Origin: Verrucomicrobiales bacterium
Lineage (GTDB): Bacteria; Verrucomicrobiota; Verrucomicrobiia; Verrucomicrobiales; DEV007
Length of the DNA stretch: 64,000 nucleotides
Direction: 5' to 3'
NCBI GenBank assembly: GCA_016795505.1
Contig: JAEUHH010000079.1
Location: 1-64,000, forward strand
Every line of letters starts with the position of its first letter. Position 1 is the first letter of the stretch. Shown here piece after piece: positions 42,957-51,100 of this stretch. The position numbers were made by a program, and so were the translations under genes. The notes under the pieces were generated by a model. It was not told the DNA's origin and did no database searches. It was given only the letters and a program-made list of their open reading frames with translations.

Positions 42957-43253
42957 GAAACACCTGCCTTCATGCCCGCGATGGATTTCCGGATATGAAT
43001 TAATGGCTGACTGCCTTCTCGTATGAGCCGCCTTTTTGCCCGAAATGCCCCCGGGTTCCTGAGCAGTGAGCCGCCAATCAGCAGCCGCCGCTTCCACTTT
43101 TTCCTCAAACTCCTTCGGCTCCGGGTCTTCCGCCTCTGCTACGTCCGCTCGCCGACTCCCGCCCCGGCACCAAACTGCGGCGCGGTTCTCCTTGAATAGA
43201 CAGGGTCGGAACGACCCCTGGTACCCGAAGTAGCCAGATCTAGGCGCCGACAA

Positions 43254-43298
43254 CCCGGAGTTTCACTCCGGGTTATTCACGGAGCATCCCTCCGGGAT
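43254..43298 (+). repeat. 45-bp composite hairpin repeat, left copy
   Basis: CCCGGAG-TTTCA-CTCCGGG is followed by a linker and then by a second hairpin ending ATCCC-TCC-GGGAT. The same 45 bases occur in the same orientation at 54319-54363 with one mismatch, so the two copies bracket the CRISPR-Cas locus. Confidence 0.85.
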
Positions 43299-43336
43299 AC
43301 CGCGTTAGTGTCGAGTTCCCTCTGCACCGGCAAAAA

Positions 43337-43357
43337 GTAGCTCGGGCTTCAGCCCGA
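43337..43357 (+). repeat. GTAGCTCGGGCTT hairpin, left copy
   Basis: TCGGGCT-TC-AGCCCGA preceded by GTAGC. Two more copies with the same flanks lie at 54905-54925 and 55083-55103, on the other side of the CRISPR-Cas locus. Confidence 0.75.
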
Positions 43358-43563
43358 TCCGCTTTGATCCCTCCACGATCGACTACCACAAATTGCAATT
43401 CCTCCAGTCCCGCCGAGAGTGTCAACCCCGGAGGCGGCAGTAATCGGAGTTGGTGAGAACCAATCTGCTACCTGCCCGCCTCGGAAGCTTTTCCATCTCG
43501 TCTTTTCAATTCCGGCAGTCAAATCTCTTCGATCTGCTTTTACTCCTTTGGCATAGTTACCCG

Positions 43564-43764
43564 ATGAGAACACCGAAAAAGAGATCCGATTACACTGATG
43601 ATTTAAAGAAGTTCCAACCAGGAAGGTTGCGAGTCGAAGATACGCCGATAGCCCCTCCCCTCCCTGGGATTGCAAAAAAGACATTAAATAGCGGACTTGT
43701 GGCTGGAACTCAACGTCAACCCTTGTTTGACGTCGTGATGAATCTTTATCGAGATAAGAACTAA
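43564..43764 (+). CDS. Possible small protein just before the CRISPR array
   Basis: A 66-residue open frame, MRTPKKRSDYTDDLKKFQPG and onward, ending LFDVVMNLYRDKN. It lies in a locally AT-rich stretch (about 43480-43790) unlike the GC-rich flanks, 72 bases before the first degenerate repeat. The residue mix looks protein-like (charged N-terminus, amphipathic C-terminus), but there is no Shine-Dalgarno sequence and I recognise no family; an in-phase ATT-rich extension upstream to 43450 is hydrophobic and probably not translated. It could also be non-coding. Confidence 0.3.
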   Translation: MRTPKKRSDYTDDLKKFQPGRLRVEDTPIAPPLPGIAKKTLNSGLVAGTQRQPLFDVVMNLYRDKN

Positions 43765-43835
43765 AGATAGGAGCGCATTTGCCAGTAGTTCACGCCCCAA
43801 TATCGCATGCCAGAAACGTTTGCGCAGCGCGCCCC

Positions 43836-46775
43836 TGGCCTATTATCCCTCCGGCACGGGACGGCCAGAATGCCGGTTCCGCGGCACCGTCAAGCTGATG
43901 CGTTTTGGCTTCCCCCCCGGCACGGGACGGCTAGAATCTGGCGAGCCGCTTGGACACCAGCGGGGCAGTTTTGGCTTCCCCCCCGGCACGGGACGGCTAG
44001 AATCGGAGTGGTGCCGATACAGACCGCTGACGAGTTTTGGCTTCCCCCCCGGCACGGGACGGCTAGAATGAACGCACCCCGCCGCAAAGCAAAGCCCCGG
44101 TTTTGGCTTCCCCCCCGGCACGGGACGGCTAGAATGGTGAAGGCCTCAACGAGGCGAGCGTATCGGTTTTGGCTTCCCCCCCGGCACGGGACGGCTAGAA
44201 TCCGCATCCTCCGCGTATCGCCTGACGAAGTGTTTTGGCTTCCCCCCCGGCACGGGACGGCTAGAATGGCCATGGGTTGCGCGAACTCGATGCGGAGGTT
44301 TTGGCTTCCCCCCCGGCACGGGACGGCTAGAATCCAAGTCCTCCTTGGTTTTGTCGGGCTTGGTTTTGGCTTCCCCCCCGGCACGGGACGGCTAGAATCC
44401 GGAGAAAGCCGCGCCGCCCGTGCCGAGCGTTTTGGCTTCCCCCCCGGCACGGGACGGCTAGAATTCCGGCAGCGGGCTGGCCAGCGTCTCGGCGGTTTTG
44501 GCTTCCCCCCCGGCACGGGACGGCTAGAATGCTGACACTGCCCTCGACCAGTCCGGCAAGGTTTTGGCTTCCCCCCCGGCACGGGACGGCTAGAATTGCT
44601 TAAAATCCGCGACGTGGGCGAAGATGGTTTTGGCTTCCCCCCCGGCACGGGACGGCTAGAATCCGGATGATACCCATTACAGCTACGAGATGGTTTTGGC
44701 TTCCCCCCCGGCACGGGACGGCTAGAATACCGAGGATAAAGCGCAACTGGCCCGGACTGTTTTGGCTTCCCCCCCGGCACGGGACGGCTAGAATGATGCG
44801 GCCCGCGATGCCTCCCATAGATCGGTTTTGGCTTCCCCCCCGGCACGGGACGGCTAGAATGACCCCGCTTGCCACCCGCGCATTTAAAGGGTTTTGGCTT
44901 CCCCCCCGGCACGGGACGGCTAGAATAACGCTGGATGTCCGCCGGCGCCGTGGCCGGTTTTGGCTTCCCCCCCGGCACGGGACGGCTAGAATCCTCTACG
45001 GCGATCCCATTCGCAAAGGCGGGTTTTGGCTTCCCCCCCGGCACGGGACGGCTAGAATGCAGGCCGCCACCGAGATCGTCGCCGATGGGTTTTGGCTTCC
45101 CCCCCGGCACGGGACGGCTAGAATTGTCCCCTGGTTACTGCCCCGCCTCCCGGAGTTTTGGCTTCCCCCCCGGCACGGGACGGCTAGAATAGCTGGGCGG
45201 AGCTGATGGCGAACTCGAGGGTTTTGGCTTCCCCCCCGGCACGGGACGGCTAGAATGTGCGTCTGCGAGCATTTCGCGGGCATGTTGTTTTGGCTTCCCC
45301 CCCGGCACGGGACGGCTAGAATCGCGCCCCTTCCGCTTTGGCGTCGAGATCGGTTTTGGCTTCCCCCCCGGCACGGGACGGCTAGAATGCCGGTCCAGCT
45401 CGTCCCAGGCATCCAGCAGTTTTGGCTTCCCCCCCGGCACGGGACGGCTAGAATTCGAGCTCCCACGTCTCAGACTGGCTCAGTGTTTTGGCTTCCCCCC
45501 CGGCACGGGACGGCTAGAATCCACCAACGTCGCGGTCTGGGTGGAGATGGGTTTTGGCTTCCCCCCCGGCACGGGACGGCTAGAATGGCGCTGAGTTGGT
45601 CCGCGAGCGCGACGCGGTTTTGGCTTCCCCCCCGGCACGGGACGGCTAGAATCGGAGGGGCAGGCCTGTCGCACCACCTGCTGTTTTGGCTTCCCCCCCG
45701 GCACGGGACGGCTAGAATTCCGGCGTGCCCACCAGCTCCGGCGCATGGGTTTTGGCTTCCCCCCCGGCACGGGACGGCTAGAATGGGCGGTAGCGGTGGC
45801 ACCGTTGGGGCATGGTTTTGGCTTCCCCCCCGGCACGGGACGGCTAGAATTCCGTGTTGCTCTTGGCCCGCTGCTTGCGTGTTTTGGCTTCCCCCCCGGC
45901 ACGGGACGGCTAGAATCGTCGATGGCGGCGCGCGTCCTGGTGATCTGTTTTGGCTTCCCCCCCGGCACGGGACGGCTAGAATTCCGTCAGCACCGATCCC
46001 GCCGGCTTCGCGTGTTTTGGCTTCCCCCCCGGCACGGGACGGCTAGAATTCGGGGCCGGCCGTCAACAGGCCGCCGCCGGTTTTGGCTTCCCCCCCGGCA
46101 CGGGACGGCTAGAATAAGCCGCGACAAATGCGGCCCGGTAGATGTGTTTTGGCTTCCCCCCCGGCACGGGACGGCTAGAATGCCGCCGAGCAGCACTTGC
46201 CGGCAAGTGCCGTTTTGGCTTCCCCCCCGGCACGGGACGGCTAGAATCCCTTTTCCCAGACTCCCACGACCCCGCCGGTTTTGGCTTCCCCCCCGGCACG
46301 GGACGGCTAGAATAGCGCAAGGTGACGCCGCTGCGCCTCCGTGGTTTTGGCTTCCCCCCCGGCACGGGACGGCTAGAATCCGCCATGGACGACGACGGCA
46401 AACACTACGGTTTTGGCTTCCCCCCCGGCACGGGACGGCTAGAATGCCAAGACCGCGGCGGCGTCTGCGTTGACGGTTTTGGCTTCCCCCCCGGCACGGG
46501 ACGGCTAGAATGCTGCCGACGGCGACGGTGGGCGACATCATGTTTTGGCTTCCCCCCCGGCACGGGACGGCTAGAATGCCGCATTCGCGTGCAGCTCGAT
46601 CGCGATGGTTTTGGCTTCCCCCCCGGCACGGGACGGCTAGAATATTGCAGCACCATCTCGAAGCTCAGCGACTGTTTTGGCTTCCCCCCCGGCACGGGAC
46701 GGCTAGAATGAGCGATCGCGCGCAGATAGTCCCGCATCAGTTTTGGCTTCCCCCCCGGCACGGGACGGCTAGAAT
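43836..46775 (+). CRISPR. CRISPR array, 45 repeats and 44 spacers, type II-C
   Basis: The 36-bp repeat starts GTTTTGGCTTCCC and ends GGGACGGCTAGAAT. Reading every unit, 44 repeats start at 43902, 43968, 44034 and so on to 46740, and look identical wherever I checked; a degenerate first repeat lies at 43836-43871, conserved only in its 3' half. Spacers are 30 bp except one of 29 (before 44363) and one of 31 (before 46014). The plus strand is the crRNA sense: the start and end match the type II-C pattern GTTNTAG...ACAAT, and the tracrRNA anti-repeat is on the same strand. The TAGAAT at each repeat end resembles a -10 box, as known for Neisseria meningitidis. The degenerate repeat marks the old end, so new spacers probably enter on the cas2 side. 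Confidence 0.99.
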
Positions 46776-46780
46776 AGGAG

Positions 46781-46809
46781 TTGCAGAACCCGTTTATGTT
46801 TAGTATAGA
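46781..46809 (+). promoter_or_regulatory. tracrRNA promoter
   Basis: TTGCAG at 46781-46786 and TATAGA at 46804-46809 are separated by exactly 17 bases. A start about 7 bases downstream falls at 46815-46817, the first base of the anti-repeat. It sits only 5 bases after the last repeat. Confidence 0.75.
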
Positions 46810-46815
46810 GACATC

Positions 46816-46915
46816 ATTCTAGTCGTCCCGTGCCGGGAATTTACTAGGGAAGCCTTAACTGAAAAGCAGCCGCATGGAGCCCTGCCATTGGCACCTCTCT
46901 TGCGGCTCTTTTTTT
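46816..46915 (+). ncRNA. tracrRNA
   Basis: About 100 nt, same strand as the crRNAs. The anti-repeat spans 46816-46859: ATTCTAGTCGTCCCGTGCC pairs with the last 19 bases of the repeat with a single G-U; GGG (46835-46837) continues the helix; a bulge AATTTACTA (46838-46846) follows; GGGAAGCC (46847-46854) pairs with GGCTTCCC near the repeat start; TT faces TT, and AAC closes with GTT. After TGAAAAGC comes a terminator hairpin. Order, bulge position and 3' hairpin agree with tracrRNAs of other Cas9 systems. The lower helix next to the spacer is 8 bp plus 3 bp. Confidence 0.9.
46868..46915 (+). terminator. tracrRNA terminator, overlapping the cas2 stop codon
   Basis: AGCCGCA (46868-46874) pairs with TGCGGCT (46901-46907), with an inner hairpin TGCC-ATT-GGCA, followed by seven T residues (46909-46915). 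The cas2 stop on the other strand is at 46914-46916. Confidence 0.85.
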
Positions 46916-47267
46916 ACCAAAACTCCACCTGTTCCGGCTGCTCAAGCCGGTCAGGGGGATGTTTTTTTCTGTAATTGCCCCCGCTGATGCAAATGCCACG
47001 CGTCCACTGGGCGTCGGTTAAAAACAAGGCCCGGACGTTTCCGGCGCGGGGAATGATCTTTTGAATCCGACTCGCGTGCTTTTCCATGCGATCCAAATCC
47101 GGACACGCCCGGGTATAGATGCTGAACTGGACCATGAAAAACCCATCGTCGAGCAACGCCTTGCGAAAGTCCGTCGCGGCCCGGCGCTGCGCCTTGGTCA
47201 GCACGGGCAGATCGAACATGACCAGCATCCAGCCCATGCGATAGGGTGACAGTTTTTCCTTGGGCAC
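46914..47267 (-). CDS. cas2: CRISPR-associated endonuclease Cas2
   Basis: A 117-residue Cas2, which forms the structural core of the Cas1-Cas2 spacer integrase. GWMLVMFDLPVLTKAQRRAATDFRKALLDDGF near 12 is the ferredoxin-like start with the conserved Asp, and QFSIYTRACPDLDRM and VRALFLTDAQW are typical of type II Cas2. It starts 28 bases after the cas1 stop on the same strand. Its stop codon lies in the T-run of the convergent tracrRNA terminator. An alternative start at Met11 is possible. Confidence 0.95.
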   Translation of the reverse strand: MPKEKLSPYRMGWMLVMFDLPVLTKAQRRAATDFRKALLDDGFFMVQFSIYTRACPDLDRMEKHASRIQKIIPRAGNVRALFLTDAQWTRGICISGGNYRKKHPPDRLEQPEQVEFW

Positions 47268-47295
47268 GGCAGCCGGGCGGAAAACGGTGGAAGAC

Positions 47296-48195
47296 TCAAT
47301 TCAATGCCGGAACCCACAGCGGTTCAGGACTGGAGTGGCTGTAGCTCTGTGCCAGGGAGGAGGCGGTCTTGTCGATGGCGTCGAGCAGCTTCAACGAATA
47401 GGGCTCACGCTCGACTCGCCGCTCCCGGAGTTCGCGGCCAATGTGGCGACACCAGGCTGCCTCGGTAATCTCCTGCGATTGGCACATGAAGTCCGCCAGC
47501 AGACAATCGACGAAGGGGCGGTAGGGCTCCATGACATCGTAAACCAGGGGATCGGACCGGTATCGGGCGACATGCCCCACTCCAAGCAAGGGCGAAAGGC
47601 CATGAACGATGAGGGATCGGTGGCAGAGGGCTGACAATACGGTGTAGCCATAGTTCAGCATCCGGTTTGGAGGCGTATTGAGCTTGCGATCGCGTCGGGT
47701 GGCCGACCACCCGATACTCGGGAAGTAGAGCTGCCAGTAATGGCGGGCGCAATTACCCTCGTCGATCTGCTTTTGTTTCATCGCCCGCTCCAGATGGGCG
47801 CTGAACAGGTCGCGCTGGCGGAGCACGGCTTGCTGATTCGCCGTCTTGCCGAGGAGCAACTTTTGCCAGAGCCGGTCATTGAGCCGCTTGGGCTGGCTGG
47901 CCTGGGTCAGAAACGCGCGGGTATCGATGATGCGGGGCATCGGCGCGGTGATGCCCACCGGGCGGTAGGACTCGTCGCAGTGAAGCAACATCCCATCGTG
48001 CCCCAGGATGCCCGAAATGGCGGAGCTGGTCAGCGTGACACCGCGGGCGGCGATGACCACGGCGCGAATATCCTCCAACGGGAGTCTCCGCTCCGGGGTG
48101 GCGGGATCGTCTTTGGGCGGACAGCACACCAGCATCCCTCGCTCTTTCGCCAGGGTGGCTCCGTGGGTGAGAATGTGGATGACGTGGTAGCTCAT
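47296..48195 (-). CDS. cas1: CRISPR-associated endonuclease Cas1 (type II)
   Basis: A 299-residue integrase that inserts new spacers. The N-terminal beta domain includes LPLEDIRAVVIAARGVTLTSSAISGILGHDG; the helical catalytic domain has the conserved Glu in DEGNCARHYWQLYF near 150, His in HGLSPLLGVGH near 215 and Asp in PLVYDVMEPYRPFVD near 230. The sequence GWSATRRDRKLNTPPNRMLNYGYTVL is typical of type II Cas1. The start overlaps the cas9 stop (ATGA at 48192-48195), indicating translational coupling. No cas4 or csn2 is present, which with cas9-cas1-cas2 defines subtype II-C. Confidence 0.97.
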   Translation of the reverse strand: MSYHVIHILTHGATLAKERGMLVCCPPKDDPATPERRLPLEDIRAVVIAARGVTLTSSAISGILGHDGMLLHCDESYRPVGITAPMPRIIDTRAFLTQASQPKRLNDRLWQKLLLGKTANQQAVLRQRDLFSAHLERAMKQKQIDEGNCARHYWQLYFPSIGWSATRRDRKLNTPPNRMLNYGYTVLSALCHRSLIVHGLSPLLGVGHVARYRSDPLVYDVMEPYRPFVDCLLADFMCQSQEITEAAWCRHIGRELRERRVEREPYSLKLLDAIDKTASSLAQSYSHSSPEPLWVPALN

Positions 48196-51100
48196 TTTAG
48201 CTTTCTTAGATCGACGCGCCGGAAGCCGGCTGCCATTAGAGAGGTAATTGGTATTTTGGTGAAGTCGTCACCCCTAGAGCTTTTTAAATCTACCTTTCGC
48301 TTCTTTTCTTCAACTCCGCCCAACCGGTACCGCCCTGGAGCCACTGTCTGGCGCCCAGACTGAACGGTCTGATCGATTTGGATGATGCAACCGGCTTGAA
48401 GGAAACAGATGACTTCCGAACAGTTGGGGTCGGCTTCGAGCTCGCGCCTCACCGCCGTTTGGGACTCAAATACCTTCACGGCTCGGATGCGGGGCTTTCG
48501 TTTGGCATCCAGAAAGAGCCACTGGCCGCGATGGCTGCCCTTTGCCATCCGCCACTGGCCGCGATGGCGCGGATCAGGCTCTTCAGGTCGGTCCTTCGCC
48601 AGATTTCGGTAGTTCTCAAATCCGGGCTTGTCGGACCAACAGGAAACTCGCTGAATGAGGGGGCCGCCCGGTGAAAGGCGAAAACTGGTGCAGAACTCCA
48701 ACCACGCCGTCGCCTGCTCGGCAGCGGAATCCAACCCATCCAAATCGGTAGCGACCGCCAACACCCGCCGACGAATCTCATCATCACGAATCTCGGAAGC
48801 GCTTTTGCGAAGGGATTTGGTACTGAATTTGATCGGGTTCCCGTTCGCGTCGGTCGTGTCGAATCCCAAATTGAAAAGCACGCGTCGAATCGTGGCTTTC
48901 GGTTCGCCACTCGGCGATGGGCGCATCCCGTAAATCGTTTCGCGCAGGACGGGCTTTTCAAAACGAAGTTCTTCGGCCACGACGCGGTCCAAGATCGGCT
49001 CAAAAAATGCCGCCCAATTCCGCCCTCGATCTGGAAGACTGAAGTAGAGGCTCTTGGTTGGATCCCCGGCCCAATGAGGCAGGAATGAGAGGACCATCGC
49101 ATCGAGGGCGTGGTGGCGTTTATCAGATCGGATTTTGTCCTCAATCGCTTTCTGCAATTTTACCACCGCTGTTCGCGCCTTCTTGAGTTCATCCAACGGG
49201 GCGCCTCCTTCATTGAGCACCGAAACCACGTCCAGTGCGGCGGCCAACTCCCGCTCCTGTTCCTCCAATCTCCCGGGGCCTCCGAGTAGCTTGTAGAGAC
49301 CATGCTTTTTCGCCACGCGATTGGTGACTGAACCGGTAACGATGACAATCCTGCGCTGCTGCCCTCCAAAATCGAGGGGCCAGCCAAATTTGAGGCAGAT
49401 CAGGGTGCGGGTCAATTTGGCGATCCACGCGGTCTCTTGTAGTGCCGTTCGCCTCTGGACCAGTTCGGCTGCCTCGGATTCACTGGTTGTGGTGAGAAGC
49501 TTCTTTTTGAAAGGCCGGATCAGTGGGCATTCTCGATCAATGAATCCAACGAACGAGTCCCAATCCCGAGGAAACCGCCCCTCCGCGAAGGCGACCGCAT
49601 GATACCGAGTGCCTTGGGCGAGATTGCAAGGTTTGCATCCTAAAACGAGATTGAGATAGGCGCGGGCGCCGCCGGCCTTCTGCGAGACAATGTGGCAAAT
49701 CTCTGCTTCGTCGTAGGATCGGTCCGTCGCGGTGGAATGAAATGTTTGCGGGTGCGAAATCGGCCCGCCGCAGAATAGGCATCGGCCGCCCTGCTCCGAA
49801 AACAGTTGGTGCTTCAAAATGGCGCCCTCGCCGGCTTTTGCCCCCAGTGTCTCCTGAATCCGGAGGCGTTCTTCACGGCGCTGATTGTTGAAGGCATCCA
49901 GCTTTTTCTTTCGCTCGCTGTCCCGGCCCATGAACTCGTCGCGCGCGAACTCCAACACGACTCTGTCAGGATAGGAATCGGGGGTGGGAAAGTGTTGATC
50001 CAGAATTTGATCCAGCAGGGTGAGTCGGTGCCGAATACGAGGATTGATCTCAGAGCCAATCAATTCCTTGATCGCCGCCCTTCGCGCTTTGGAGTCGGCA
50101 GCCGAGGCGATGCCTGAGAAGATTTCGAGCCGTTCATCCCTGACGGAAAGTTTTTCCCACGTGGCACCAATATTGTGGAGGAATTTCAAATTCTCGACGG
50201 TAAGGCCCCGTTTCTCGTCCGTATTCAGTAGGCCGTCGGCAGCGGAAAGGCGCACCAATCTTCGTAATTCACCCCACTTCTGGGTGTCGTTGGGAATTTC
50301 TTCAGCATCGTTTTTTTCCGAGATTAGAGCCTGGTGGAAGGCTGCCGGATCGAGACCAGAAACGACAAGGGCCCGGAGAATTCGAAGTCCCGGACGTGAA
50401 AACCGCGATCGACCGGACATTTTTGGCTTCTCGATCGCGACATCCCGCTTTTTCGTCTCCTGGCCGGGCTTTGGGCTGAAATCCCCTGAAAAGCGGGCTG
50501 AAAGCCAATTCACCATTTCCGTCCGCGTGATCGCTGAACGGGCACCGGGAGATAACATACGGCCTACGACTTTCTTTTGGAAAAACGCCTTATGAAACGC
50601 GGCGATCTCTTCCGCCGTCAGCCAGTCCCTCCCGGAGCCCAACTCGGGAACGAATCGGAAATGCTTCAATTGAAGCAAAAATGAAACCTCTGCAGCCAGA
50701 ACCGATTCGGGGTCAACCGTACCATCCGTCCGCACCCGAATCTCTGCCTTCACAACGTTGAACCGGGGCAAGAGGGCACAGGAACCGACACAGCGATTAT
50801 CAAAAGTGGGCGCCTTCTGACCGAGTGCGGCATTGAGTTCAGCGGATTTTCCCCGGACAAATTTCCGCCGCTCCTCCTCGGGCAAAGCAGCAAGGGCGGC
50901 CTTTCGGCGAGCTTCGATGTCGTTCACCCCATCCCCAATGCGGGGAATATTCGGGTACGGAACCTCCGTGGGACCATACGCGATGAAAGCGGCTTTTCCG
51001 GCAAGCTCGGGAATCAACTTTTCCGCCGCAGCGCAAAGGGCGAGCAATTCTGCTTCCACCAGAATGCGCGGAAACACTGCCGGCATTCTGTGAAAGGCTG

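Noticed and set aside
42559-42963. 135-residue N-terminal extension of the tagaturonate reductase-like protein
   Set aside because: It is made of the translated 21-bp minisatellite and precedes the natural nucleotide-binding start at 42558.
43807-46803. Several long open frames inside the CRISPR array giving 22-residue repeats such as FWLPPRHGTARM, GFPPGTGRLE or SSRPVPGGKPK
   Set aside because: They are translations of the 66-base repeat-spacer period, which is a multiple of three; frames on both strands are open for the same reason. They are not repeat proteins.
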